From Tenacibaculum agarivorans (lineage in GTDB: Bacteria > Bacteroidota > Bacteroidia > Flavobacteriales > Flavobacteriaceae), in contig NZ_MSMP01000007.1 in the NCBI RefSeq assembly GCF_001936575.1, positions 1 through 64,000 of the forward strand: a stretch of DNA of 64,000 nucleotides, read 5' to 3'. Position numbers and translations under genes: made by a program. Within the stretch, counting starts at the first letter, position 1. Every line of letters begins with the position of its first letter. This document shows positions 55,471 through 64,000 of the stretch, in pieces. A model generated the notes under the pieces. That model did not search any database. It worked only from the letters and a program-made list of their open reading frames with translations, and was not told where the DNA came from.

Positions 55471-58309
55471 GGAAAGAAGAAACAGTTGAAGAACAAGAGA
55501 TTGTAGTTCCTGTTGTAGTAACATTAACTGCATTACTAGCAGTAGACTCATTTCCTGCAGCATCTTTAGCTCTAACTGTAAAAGCATAAGCTGTGTTTGC
55601 TGATAAACCTGTAACATTAAATGAAGTTGTTGTAGATGTTCCAACTACAGCCCCTCCTTGTAAAATGTCGTACCCAGTTACCCCAACATTATCAGTTGAA
55701 GCATTCCAGCTTAATCTTACTGATGTAGCCGTAATATTTGACGCTGATAAACTACCAGGTCTTGTTGGCGCTTGTCTGTCAGCAACTGTATTTGCTGTAA
55801 ATGTTCCTGTAAACACCCCTCTACCGTAAGTAGAAGCTATAATTCTATTTTCAGTATTATTACCGTTAACATTCCAGTAGTCAAAAGAAGTTACACTAAC
55901 ATCACTCATTCCGTTGTAAGCTTGTGTCCATGATGGCGCTGCACTATCAAAGTTAGAGGTAGACCAAACTCCTAATTGAGTTGCAATAATAGCTTCACTT
56001 CTATCTAATGGATTTTGTAAGAAATCTCTTACAGGAATATTAGGTAAATTGCCTTCTTTATTGTCCCAAGTAGCACCACCATCATCTGTAGCCCAAACAC
56101 TTACTACTCCATAGTTATGCATTGTTACAAAAATATCATTCTCAGTCGCTCCAAATCTTACTGAAGAAACAGATCCTACAAAAGGAGTTGTGATTTGTAA
56201 AAAGGTTGCACTTGAATTATTTACGTTAGAAAGTCTTAAAAGTCTTCCATTAGCTAAACCAACAAACCATCTATTAGCCGTAAATGGTGAAGCTCTAAAC
56301 GCTGTTGGTTTTGCATTCAATAAATCATTTGTTATTGTACCTCTTGAATTAGCCGCTACATTAATACTTAAAATAGCGTTTGTAGCTGGTGTAGTATTCG
56401 TTGCTCTTGTACTTGCATTCGACAATAAACGATTTGCATCACTATCAAAATCCATTTGATTTACAAAATCTCCCGTAGTTTGGCTACTAGAAAGCGTAGT
56501 TGCACCACCTTGTCTTCTTCCTCTACCATTCCATGGTAAATTAAAACGATATATTACATTATTTACGAAAGTTGCAATCATAAACTGACCATCCTTATCA
56601 ACAAATGTGTAGAAACCATCTCCATCACTAAGTTCAGTTGAACCATTAATTCCAGCAGCTGCATTTCTAAATGCCTGAGTACCGTTATCTTGAGCACCAG
56701 CTGTAAAGATACCTCCAGTGTCACCTCTACCGTCAGGTCCAATCGCAGCTTTCACAAATTGAGTTACATTATACCCTCTGTTTCTTGCATTTATTGTACC
56801 TCCTGAATTATTAGAATAATATACACCTCCATCATTTCCAAATAACATTCTAGCAGATGAATTATTTCCAAACGCAATAGCATGTTGATCCGCATGTACA
56901 TTATTTGGAAGATTCCATTGTGATAACTGAGTCCAAGTTGTACCTCCATTAGCACTTCTAAATAAATCTATTCCTCCTACATATACAATATCATCATTAT
57001 TTGGGTCTGCTTCTATTACTAAATCATAAAATGCCTGACCTCTTGTGAAATCGTTTGTAGGTATACCTCTATCAGCATCATTTGGTAGATTTAAAGTTCT
57101 TACTGTAGCAAAAGAATTTGTAGTTTCAAAAATACGTACTGGTGTTGCATCTGTAGTACCTTGAGCTAACACATAAAATCTATTACGATCTGTAGAAGAA
57201 GGTTCTATTTCTACTCTGTTAGACTCCACTAAAGGTGAAGCAGCAGATTCTGTCCAAGTAGCACCATTAGTAGAACTATATACTCTACCCCCAGTTCCAA
57301 TAGCAGAACCAATAGTTCCCATCCAAAGTCTATTATCTGCATCTACTTCTAAATCATTAGGTATATGATAGTAATCTGTACCGCTAAAATCAAATCTCAT
57401 ATTAGCAGTTTCTATTCTATTCCATGTGTTACCTCCATTTGTAGAACGATATAAACCTGCAGATTGTAAACCTAACCAGTTCGTTGGTGAAGACGAGTCT
57501 CCATATACATGCGCCCCAACAGCTACAAATAATTCAGTAGATGTTCCATTATCCCAAGCTAAAACATCATTTACATAATGGATACCTGATAAGAAAATAT
57601 TATTCGCATTAAAATTGATATCTCCTCCTCCAGCTGCTGGAATATTAACAGCTGTCCATGTAGTTCCTCCATTAGTAGTTCTATACACTCCATTACCAAC
57701 AACATCTCCCGCTGTATATTGTTCACCTGTACCAACATACCATGTATTTGAGTTTCTTGGATCTACAGTTATAGATGTTACCGATAAATTACCTGGTACA
57801 TTTTGAACTCTCTGCCATTGTGAGTTGGCATTCGTTATATCATTATTCACCCATAATCCTCCACTTACACCTCCAGCAAATACTCTTCTATTTGAAGCAT
57901 CATTAGGATCAAACATTATTGCTCTTGTTCTTCCTCCTACATTATTTGGTCCTCTTTCAACCCAAGCATTATTATCATCTCCTGGATTTCTTTTAGCTAA
58001 TCTTTTAGCCATTAACTCCTCTCTAAGCTTTGTAAGACCTTGATCTTCTAATTTACCTGTTGCAGGGTTAATTGTTAACTCCCACATTTGTTCGAAGTAT
58101 TTGTTTGGTGGAAGTCCGTTTAGTTTTCTCTTTTTCTTATCCCAAGTTAATGTTTCTGCATAGGGATTGTTTTTTAAAAAGTTTTCGTGAATTTGCCTAT
58201 CTGTTTCAATCTTCTTTTGGTTGTTAAAAGATTTGAACTCTTTGTAGCCTACAGTAGAAACTAAAGCCAATGACAAACCACCAATTAAAAGTTTTAGATT
58301 ACTTTTCAT
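54197..58309 (-). CDS. T9SS-exported BNR-repeat protein with FN3 and choice-of-anchor J-like domain
   Basis: A 1370-residue cargo protein. After a signal peptide (1-22) come numerous BNR repeats (GGVSGGLWV, TNGGTTW, DGGATWDNK) making large propellers (about 75-830), an FN3 domain (about 850-935), a jelly-roll domain with SESFESNDGWTQ and WSSDIAIDNLSL (about 945-1105, choice-of-anchor J type), a second beta domain (about 1120-1270), and a type A sorting domain (about 1300-1370: LAPNPVVRG, GMYIVNF, SFIVR). Probably cell-surface or secreted adhesin or enzyme. The last 420 residues are shared with the protease at 58704. Confidence 0.88.
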   Translation of the reverse strand: MKSNLKLLIGGLSLALVSTVGYKEFKSFNNQKKIETDRQIHENFLKNNPYAETLTWDKKKRKLNGLPPNKYFEQMWELTINPATGKLEDQGLTKLREELMAKRLAKRNPGDDNNAWVERGPNNVGGRTRAIMFDPNDASNRRVFAGGVSGGLWVNNDITNANSQWQRVQNVPGNLSVTSITVDPRNSNTWYVGTGEQYTAGDVVGNGVYRTTNGGTTWTAVNIPAAGGGDINFNANNIFLSGIHYVNDVLAWDNGTSTELFVAVGAHVYGDSSSPTNWLGLQSAGLYRSTNGGNTWNRIETANMRFDFSGTDYYHIPNDLEVDADNRLWMGTIGSAIGTGGRVYSSTNGATWTESAASPLVESNRVEIEPSSTDRNRFYVLAQGTTDATPVRIFETTNSFATVRTLNLPNDADRGIPTNDFTRGQAFYDLVIEADPNNDDIVYVGGIDLFRSANGGTTWTQLSQWNLPNNVHADQHAIAFGNNSSARMLFGNDGGVYYSNNSGGTINARNRGYNVTQFVKAAIGPDGRGDTGGIFTAGAQDNGTQAFRNAAAGINGSTELSDGDGFYTFVDKDGQFMIATFVNNVIYRFNLPWNGRGRRQGGATTLSSSQTTGDFVNQMDFDSDANRLLSNASTRATNTTPATNAILSINVAANSRGTITNDLLNAKPTAFRASPFTANRWFVGLANGRLLRLSNVNNSSATFLQITTPFVGSVSSVRFGATENDIFVTMHNYGVVSVWATDDGGATWDNKEGNLPNIPVRDFLQNPLDRSEAIIATQLGVWSTSNFDSAAPSWTQAYNGMSDVSVTSFDYWNVNGNNTENRIIASTYGRGVFTGTFTANTVADRQAPTRPGSLSASNITATSVRLSWNASTDNVGVTGYDILQGGAVVGTSTTTSFNVTGLSANTAYAFTVRAKDAAGNESTASNAVNVTTTGTTISCSSTVSSFPYSESFESNDGWTQATGDDGNWVRDANGTPSSGTGPASGANGSFYMFLEASNNSSAGQIGSNATAILQSPCFDLSGVSAASFSFSNHMFGTSVGTLTLQASTDNTTWTNVWTESGNQGNQWNDVTVDLAAYVGDTVSLRFVGRTGTSWSSDIAIDNLSLTSGGGSTNPQPGCEALDFNDFTVSSFSNQDNAGNFSVSTNGASLTLTNNTWKSIPLNYTVTSETVIEFEFSSTSEGEIHGIGFENDNDLSSGNYFKVHGTQNYGVTNFDNYAGGTQTYVIRVGDSYTGTMDRLVFINDNDGGSGNTSTFTNVRIYEGTCGNTTSLVTAQQSSSRIDVIGDEDENILSSLTLAPNPVVRGNKLRVLSSNVDGLSNTGYVLYNVFGQEISKGTLENGLISTERLTPGMYIVNFDNEFTKSSKSFIVR

Positions 58310-58703
58310 TGTAAAGGGTTTAAAATTTGATTAATTCTTAAGGAAATACTTAAAGAAAACTAAATATTTTCTTAAATTTTTACTTACATAATGGCCGAAT
58401 ATACAAAAAGCAACAATGTCTTAACCTTACCCCTTTATTTTTTTAACATATATCAATACTCTATGTTAAATTAAATAATTCTCAACATTACCCCAGTAAA
58501 ACCAACAACTTTACAACCAAAAACAACTTTATCATTTTTATCAATTTTATCACTAAATAAATTAAACTTTTTCAACCTAAAAACACATATTAACACAATA
58601 TACACAAAGAAAACACCTTAATACTATACATTGTTTAATTAAAAAAAAGAATAGGCTGCCTATACTATAGACAACCTACCTATTTTAACAAAACGTTAAC
58701 AAT
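58310..58703. other. Gene-free AT-rich interval
   Basis: 394 bases between two cargo genes on the same strand. It holds the terminator for the protease gene at its low end; in the rest I see no -7 box of TAnnTTTG form, no ORF and no repeats. Confidence 0.7.
58641..58684 (-). terminator. Imperfect terminator after the protease gene
   Basis: Imperfect hairpin with outer arms AATAGG (58650-58655) and CCTATT (58679-58684) and a run of eight A (58641-58648) that reads as T on the minus strand. Confidence 0.6.
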
Positions 58704-59960
58704 TTATTTCACAATAAATCTCTGTGAGCTACTTTCAATATCATTCTTTAATTTGATGATATAAACTCCAGGACTTAATGTTCTTGTATTTATTAATCCA
58801 TTTTTTATTGCTCCTTCTTTTAACGTTTGTCCTAAAGAATTTACAATAGCAAACCTTGTGTTTTCTATAGCTTTAGAAGATAAAATTCTTAAAGCAGTTC
58901 CTCTCAACACTGGGTTTGGCGCCAATGTTAAAGCAGACAATATATTCTCATCTTCATCCCCCAATACATCTTGCCTTGTACCAAATGCAATTACTGTCCT
59001 AGAACTACTCGAACAAGACGTTTCATAAATTTTAACATTAGAGAATGTAGAGTTATTACCAGAACCTCCATCATTATCATTTATAAAAACTAATCTATCC
59101 ATTGTACCTGTATAAGAATCACCAACAGGAATTACATAAGTCTGAGTTCCGCTGGTATAATTATCAAAATTAGTGACTCCATAATTTTGAGTTCCATATA
59201 CCTTGAAATATCTTGAAGAAGTTAAATTGTTATCATTTTCAAAACCTACTCCATGAATTTCACCTTCAGATGTACTACTAAATTCAAATTCAATTACAGT
59301 ATTCGGAGTTACCGTATAGTTAAAATCAATAAACTTCCATGTGTTATTCGTTAACGTTAACGTAGCACCTCCAGAACCAATAGAGAAATTACCTGCTGAA
59401 TCTTGATTTGAGAACGAACTAATCGTATAATCATTAAAATTTAATGTATCACATCCTGGATCTGGATTCCCAGTACCAGCTGTTAACGAAAGATTATCAA
59501 TTGCTATATCACTAGACCAGCTTGTTCCAGTAGTTCCTACAAAACGTAAACTTACATTTCCACCAACGTAAGTATTCAAGTTTACAGACACATTATTCCA
59601 TTGATTTCCTTTACTTCCTGAATCTGTCCAAACATTTATCCAATTTGTACCATTAGTTGAAGCTTGAAGGGCTAATGATCCTACACTCGTTCCAAACATA
59701 TGATTACTAAATGAGAACGTAGCAGAAGTTACCGCCGTAAGATCAAAACAAGGGCTTTCTAAAATCGCTGTAGCATTAGATCCAATTTGTCCTGTACTAC
59801 CATTAGTTGAAGCTTCTAAAAACATATAGAAATTACCATCTGTAGCTGAACTTGGTCCAGTACCGTTTGATGGCGTACCATTTGCATCTCTTACCCAGTT
59901 TCCGTCATCACCTGCAGCTTGAGTCCATCCATCATTAGCTTCGAAACTCTCACTGTAAGG
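58704..59960 (-). repeat. Shared C-terminal module, copy 2
   Basis: Counterpart of 54197-55470; encodes the jelly-roll, second beta domain and sorting tail of the protease. Confidence 0.7.
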
Positions 59961-62177
59961 TAAAGCTTGGCATGATGGCGCACTTGCTGTTGTAAAAGTT
60001 ACTGATGAACTGTATGCTGAATTTGTATTTGTACTATTACATTTACTACGTACCTGTACCTCATATTGTGTAGATGCTGATAAACCAGTTAACGCAATAG
60101 AAGCACTAGTAACATTATTAGTTGTCCATGACGACGTACCAACTTGACGATACCTAACATCATATGTTGCTCCACCTACAGTATTCCAAGAAACCGTAGC
60201 ACCATTAGTAGACACTGCAGAAGTAGTAACTCCTGTTGGTACTGTAGCAGTACATGAAACAGGACCTGTAATTGTAAAATTACTATTAGAAATATCAAAA
60301 AAGATATGATTACTTCCTTTTACCATAATTCTATTTTGTGTTCCTACTGCATTAGGCACTGTTATATTGTGTGAACCGTCATTTGTAACACCACTAGCTA
60401 AAACAGTTGTATAGGTATCTCCTCCATCTGTAGACAATAAGATATCTACTGTAGCTGCATTAACTCCATTTCCTGTAGTCCCTGCAACATTCCATGTCAC
60501 TGTTTCTACACTTCCACTAGCTAAGCTTACTCCTGTATTTGGTGAAGTCACTACAAATGGCCCTGCAGAGGCATTTACGGTTACTCTCATGTCATCACTA
60601 TCATTTGTTCCTCCTCCAGCTCTGTTATCCCTAACTGTGAGTCTAAAGTTTAAGTTTCTACTTACATTAGGCACCGCTTCCCATCTCCAAGATGTAGCAC
60701 CTGTTTTTACTGTTTCTAATCTTGGAAAATACCTAGACGTATTTGCTGATGGTGGATAAGATCTGAATGCTACTCCTGAAGTTGCGTTTACACTTGGATT
60801 GGTAGTACTTGCATTATTTTCATCAATTTGTTCCCAACAATACGATAACACATCTCCACTATCCGCATCTGTAGCAGAACCTGTTAGCACAAAAGGAGTA
60901 CCTCTTGGTATTGTATAATTACTACCTGCATTAGCCACTGGAACATTATTCCCCGTGTTTGTATTTGTTTGACAACTTGTTGTTTTAATATAATCTGTAA
61001 TTTGTTCGATTGTAGCTGCATGAAAATAAGGGTCACTATTTTGCTGTACATCTGTTGAACCTGTAATTCCAGCATACCCCATTATTGTAGATCCACTTCC
61101 TGGCTCCATCTGTACATTCGTTCCTTCGTTTCCACCATGTGTCCAAGTATGATTTCCTCCAAATTGATGGCCAATTTCATGAGCTACATAATCCACATCA
61201 AATACTTCTCCTTCAGGAATGGAAGTAGCACTAAATCCACTACCTTTTCTACCATTTACACAGACACATCCAATACAACCTGCATTTCCATTATTTGAAG
61301 CTCTATGAAATAAATGCCCTATATCATAATTTGCTTCTCCAATTCTATTTGTTAATGTTGTTTGAAGTTGAGAGTTTAAACTACCTGTATAAGGATCGCT
61401 ATTAGCATTCGTATAAATAACTCTGTCTGTATTAGCAACCACTACCATAGTTACATTAAAATCCGATTCATATAAACCGTTCACTCTTGTCATTGTAGTA
61501 TTAATAGCTGCCAAGGTTTGCGCTACTGTTCCTCCATGATAAGAACCATATTCTCCTGTTGTAGAAACTGCTATACGATATGTTCTCAAAATACCATCAT
61601 CTGCATTTCTGTGTGCTGCTGTATGTTTATGTTCTACTTTTTTTGAGCTAGGATCAGTAGTACAATTCATACCACCAATACGCTTCGGTTTATCTGCTCT
61701 ATTGTATATGGAATATGTTTTCAAATCATTAGAATACGGCTCTATAAAAACAGTAGACTTATCCAATCCTAAGCGCATACTATGTAGTCCCTTTGGAGAA
61801 AGACTAAAACGAATTCTATCTGCAGGGTTATCAACACTAACACCAGCATAAGATTTAATTCCAGGATATTTTGCGGCTAAATCTGGATGTAAAACAGAAG
61901 CTTCAAAAACACGGAAGTTTTCTAGAACACCTTCTGCATTTGGAAAAGAAATGATTACGTTAGATTTTCTAGCCACACCTCTTTCCGGAGCTACAGATAA
62001 AGCACTTTTTAATGCTTCTAAATCTAATTCATAAATTTCTTTACTTGGTAAGTTTTTTGCTTGGGCTGATTTACTAGCTATCGTAGTAAAACCACTTCGT
62101 TTCGACCAAAAATTACTGTTTTGAGAAAACACCATCGAACTAGCCAAAAGAATGGCAGGGAGTAGTTTAAATTTCAT
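58704..62177 (-). CDS. T9SS-exported reprolysin-like metalloprotease with FN3 and anchor-J domains
   Basis: A 1157-residue zinc metalloprotease of the M12B type. Signal peptide (1-19), a propeptide-like region (20-190), a catalytic domain with HExxHxxGxxH at 333-343 (HEIGHQFGGNH), a Cys-containing loop (CIGCVC), Ig-like domains (about 400-620), an FN3 domain (about 630-720), a jelly-roll domain (about 740-895), a second beta domain and a type A sorting domain (about 1085-1157). Secreted or surface-bound protease exported by the Gld system. The C-terminal 420 residues are shared with the BNR protein at 54197. Confidence 0.92.
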   Translation of the reverse strand: MKFKLLPAILLASSMVFSQNSNFWSKRSGFTTIASKSAQAKNLPSKEIYELDLEALKSALSVAPERGVARKSNVIISFPNAEGVLENFRVFEASVLHPDLAAKYPGIKSYAGVSVDNPADRIRFSLSPKGLHSMRLGLDKSTVFIEPYSNDLKTYSIYNRADKPKRIGGMNCTTDPSSKKVEHKHTAAHRNADDGILRTYRIAVSTTGEYGSYHGGTVAQTLAAINTTMTRVNGLYESDFNVTMVVVANTDRVIYTNANSDPYTGSLNSQLQTTLTNRIGEANYDIGHLFHRASNNGNAGCIGCVCVNGRKGSGFSATSIPEGEVFDVDYVAHEIGHQFGGNHTWTHGGNEGTNVQMEPGSGSTIMGYAGITGSTDVQQNSDPYFHAATIEQITDYIKTTSCQTNTNTGNNVPVANAGSNYTIPRGTPFVLTGSATDADSGDVLSYCWEQIDENNASTTNPSVNATSGVAFRSYPPSANTSRYFPRLETVKTGATSWRWEAVPNVSRNLNFRLTVRDNRAGGGTNDSDDMRVTVNASAGPFVVTSPNTGVSLASGSVETVTWNVAGTTGNGVNAATVDILLSTDGGDTYTTVLASGVTNDGSHNITVPNAVGTQNRIMVKGSNHIFFDISNSNFTITGPVSCTATVPTGVTTSAVSTNGATVSWNTVGGATYDVRYRQVGTSSWTTNNVTSASIALTGLSASTQYEVQVRSKCNSTNTNSAYSSSVTFTTASAPSCQALPYSESFEANDGWTQAAGDDGNWVRDANGTPSNGTGPSSATDGNFYMFLEASTNGSTGQIGSNATAILESPCFDLTAVTSATFSFSNHMFGTSVGSLALQASTNGTNWINVWTDSGSKGNQWNNVSVNLNTYVGGNVSLRFVGTTGTSWSSDIAIDNLSLTAGTGNPDPGCDTLNFNDYTISSFSNQDSAGNFSIGSGGATLTLTNNTWKFIDFNYTVTPNTVIEFEFSSTSEGEIHGVGFENDNNLTSSRYFKVYGTQNYGVTNFDNYTSGTQTYVIPVGDSYTGTMDRLVFINDNDGGSGNNSTFSNVKIYETSCSSSSRTVIAFGTRQDVLGDEDENILSALTLAPNPVLRGTALRILSSKAIENTRFAIVNSLGQTLKEGAIKNGLINTRTLSPGVYIIKLKNDIESSSQRFIVK

Positions 62178-62344
62178 TTTGAAAGGTTTATTAATGTTTT
62201 TGCTAATTTAACAAATCAAATGATTTTTGTTTAATTTTTTAACATTAATATACCTTTTTTATCAAAAACATAACGAATAACCCAATATATACACAAAAAA
62301 CATCCACCTCTAATAAATAAATTGACTTTTTTATTATTATCAAA

Positions 62345-62375
62345 AAAAAGCGCTTCAAAATTGAAGCGCTTTTGT
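62345..62375. terminator. Bidirectional terminator
   Basis: Stem of about 12 bases (62347-62358 with 62361-62372) with A-run before and T-run after; ends the MazG-membrane protein operon on the minus strand. Confidence 0.88.
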
Positions 62376-62395
62376 ATTAATTTGTCTTTTATTTT

Positions 62396-62644
62396 TTACT
62401 GCATTTTCCTATTTGTGATATACATTCCATATCCTACTGATGCTACTATTTTGATTAGCCAAAAACTTACCCATTTTCCATTTGCAAAATGCTTTTGATG
62501 TATAGCCTCAAAATCTCTATTGGTAACTGCCTCCCAATTACCAAACATCAGAGAGAATAGTGTAAAAAAAATAAAAAATGGCAATGCTACTTTTAACATA
62601 TTAATCCAAAATAGTTTTTGTTTAAATTTATCTAGTAATGACAT
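62396..62644 (-). CDS. Small membrane protein of unknown function
   Basis: An 82-residue protein with two hydrophobic helices (about 13-33 and 58-76) and charged loops (WEAVTNRDFEAIH). No family recognised. Its ATG overlaps the stop of the MazG-like gene by one base, so it is co-translated with it. A terminator follows. Confidence 0.75.
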   Translation of the reverse strand: MSLLDKFKQKLFWINMLKVALPFFIFFTLFSLMFGNWEAVTNRDFEAIHQKHFANGKWVSFWLIKIVASVGYGMYITNRKMQ

Positions 62645-62970
62645 TATTTTAATTTTTCATTGTTATGATGACGATCGTGATCTCGCTTTGTTTTTACATC
62701 TAATTTTTTATCAAAAGCTTCTTGTAAGTTAACTCCTGTTTGATTTGCTAAACATAATACTACAAAAACAACATCTGCTAACTCTTCACCTAAATCTTTC
62801 TGTTTGTCACTCTCTTTTTCACTTTGTTCACCATACCTACGAGCAATAATTCTCGCTACTTCACCTACCTCTTCTGTTAACTGAGCCATATTGGTCAGTT
62901 CATTAAAATAACGTACTCCATGATTTTTAATCCAATCATCTACTTGTTTTTGTGCGTCTTGTATATTCAT
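62644..62970 (-). CDS. MazG-like nucleotide pyrophosphohydrolase
   Basis: A 108-residue all-alpha NTP pyrophosphatase-like protein. The helices carry the magnesium-binding EVGEVAR and EELADVVFVVLCLANQ segments typical of single-domain MazG proteins, which remove noncanonical nucleotides. Active-site acids are present. It overlaps the small membrane protein gene by one base; a -7-like box lies at 62996-63003. Confidence 0.9.
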   Translation of the reverse strand: MNIQDAQKQVDDWIKNHGVRYFNELTNMAQLTEEVGEVARIIARRYGEQSEKESDKQKDLGEELADVVFVVLCLANQTGVNLQEAFDKKLDVKTKRDHDRHHNNEKLK

Positions 62971-63032
62971 ATGTATTTTAGAAAAGTTTTCTTTTCAAAA
63001 ATAATATTCTTATCACAAAAAGTAATGCTATT

Positions 63033-64000
63033 TTATTGCTTTATAAAACGAAAGCTACTATTACTTTCGTCTTTAATAATATAAGTTCCTGAAGAAAGGT
63101 TAGAAATATCCATAGTTTCAATTGTTGGATTTTCTATAGTTTTTGTTAAAACTTCTTCACCAGTTATTGAATATACTTTAATATCACTTCCTAGTTCAAA
63201 GTTTGTTACATATAAAGTTTCACTTGTAGGATTTGGATATACAACAACTTTCTTTTCATCTTTTTTTACATCTTCTACACTCAAAACTTTTTCTAAAGGA
63301 TTGAAAAAATTACCTGATAATGTAAACATGTATATTACGCGTAATGTAGTTGCAAAATACTGTGTAGAAGTAACATTTTTATTCGTACTATATGCTCCAT
63401 TCACTGTATTCTGATCACTAGAATATAATAACGAAGAAGCAAAAGAACCTGTAAATACAGGATCATTATAGTTATGAATTACTGATCCATCTTGATTATA
63501 ACCTGCTTTTATATTTTGTATTCCTCCTTTAGTACTTATAAAGTTTCCACATTTTTTAAGATAATCTAAAGCTTCTGTTTTTCCATACCAAACATAATCT
63601 GTTGCTATTCTCCATGGTGTTCTTGCTGCGTCAAAATAGAACGACTTCCCTGAATTGTACGCCCATCCTACTATATCGGAATAAGAACCGTCTGCTTTAC
63701 ACCAATCAGAAACTAAGCAATCTACAGCATTATTTACTGATAAATTATCACTCATAATATCATATGATTTTTGAGCAACATTATTCCAATACTGTACATC
63801 ATTTGTAAATTCTCCATATACTCTAAAATAACCAGGAGAAAAATATGAAGGATTTGTATTATTTGAACCTCCCCAAGCATCTCCAGGTTTTAAGACATAA
63901 GTATTGGCCTCAACTTCATGTTGTTTCATAATTGCTATTAAATCTTTAGCATCTTTGTGGTAATCTATACCTCCTGTATTACCAAATCTGTATCCTGCTA
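63033..64000 (-). CDS. GH8 glycosidase with T9SS sorting domain, 5' part beyond the window
   Basis: The frame stays open to the window end (AGYRFGNTGGIDYHKDAKDL before the first inner Met at 63929), so only the 3' part is seen, 322 codons. The visible part carries GH8 segments SPGYFRVYGE and YFDAARTPWRIATDYVWYG, the latter a conserved family core. GH8 enzymes cut beta-1,4-glucans, xylans or chitosan; which one cannot be said from this fragment. A type A sorting tail (about the last 75 residues: VVYPNPTSETLYV, GTYIIKD, FRFIKQ) shows T9SS export. The N-terminal catalytic region is outside the window. Confidence 0.88.
   Translation of the reverse strand, partial: AGYRFGNTGGIDYHKDAKDLIAIMKQHEVEANTYVLKPGDAWGGSNNTNPSYFSPGYFRVYGEFTNDVQYWNNVAQKSYDIMSDNLSVNNAVDCLVSDWCKADGSYSDIVGWAYNSGKSFYFDAARTPWRIATDYVWYGKTEALDYLKKCGNFISTKGGIQNIKAGYNQDGSVIHNYNDPVFTGSFASSLLYSSDQNTVNGAYSTNKNVTSTQYFATTLRVIYMFTLSGNFFNPLEKVLSVEDVKKDEKKVVVYPNPTSETLYVTNFELGSDIKVYSITGEEVLTKTIENPTIETMDISNLSSGTYIIKDESNSSFRFIKQ

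Noticed and set aside
55402..55829. Leu/Gln-rich and Val/Pro-rich ORFs in the BNR cargo gene
   Set aside because: Alternate-frame shadows of a Ser/Thr/Asn-rich coding region.

Overview
The window is AT-rich bacterial DNA from a member of the Bacteroidota, most likely a marine Flavobacteriaceae (Tenacibaculum- or Polaribacter-like). The evidence is a complete gldK-gldL-gldM-gldN cluster for the type IX secretion/gliding motor, several secreted proteins with type A T9SS C-terminal sorting domains, Bacteroidetes-type -7 boxes (TAnnTTTG) upstream of many genes, DUF983 and HYC_CC_PP family proteins, and RNase-like low-GC codon use throughout. No rRNA, tRNA, CRISPR array, insertion sequence or prophage was seen; gene order looks mostly chromosomal and conserved.

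Layout. 98-3049: a LytTR regulator and its LytS-like TPR kinase. 3253-3951: a SIMPL-domain exported protein. 8326 down to 4003: a four-gene minus-strand run (ABC-F ATPase, small lipoprotein, PLP enzyme, LysM glucosaminidase lipoprotein). 8457-9929: DUF983 protein and an FAD oxidoreductase. 18327 down to 10007: topA, an arginase-fold protein with lost metal ligands, then gldKLMN, closed by a strong terminator. 18529-22877: miaB, a sigma-54 activator, lptE, a TPR protein and secG, then a terminator and the groES-groL operon behind a sigma-54-like promoter. 25166-33577: an accessory block holding three unrecognised proteins, two Crp/Fnr regulators, two paralogous seven-helix membrane proteins, YciI-like and SRPBCC proteins, a hybrid-free two-component pair and a structured intergenic region. 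36754 down to 33659: a heavy-metal TonB cluster (HYC_CC_PP protein, TonB receptor, HMA protein). 36861-38427: polyprenyl synthase and a small exported protein. 45227 down to 38433: rlmN, a membrane protein and two tandem 825-residue paralogues. 45398-48346: a seven-repeat propeller lipoprotein, glutathione peroxidase, a flavodoxin-fold oxidoreductase and a frameshifted Crp/Fnr gene. 48593-50941: queA and aroA. 50984-62177: a BNR-repeat protein and two large T9SS cargo proteins that share a C-terminal module. 62396-64000: a small membrane protein, a MazG-like protein and the 3' part of a GH8 glycosidase gene cut by the window end.

How the parts fit. The gld operon encodes the energised motor and ring of type IX secretion (GldL-GldM motor, GldK-GldN ring), and the BNR protein, the reprolysin-like protease and the GH8 enzyme carry the sorting domains this machine exports, so machinery and cargo sit within about 50 kb. 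The housekeeping genes (topA, miaB, lptE, secG, groESL, rlmN, queA, aroA) are intact. The least explained parts are the accessory Crp/membrane-protein block, the structured intergenic RNA candidate at 30611-30724, the tandem macroglobulin/plug-like paralogues, and the degenerate arginase between topA and gldK. Start codons were revised from upstream TTG to internal ATG for five genes (3253, 18529, 21317, 29909, 50941) because promoters, terminators or signal peptides require it.
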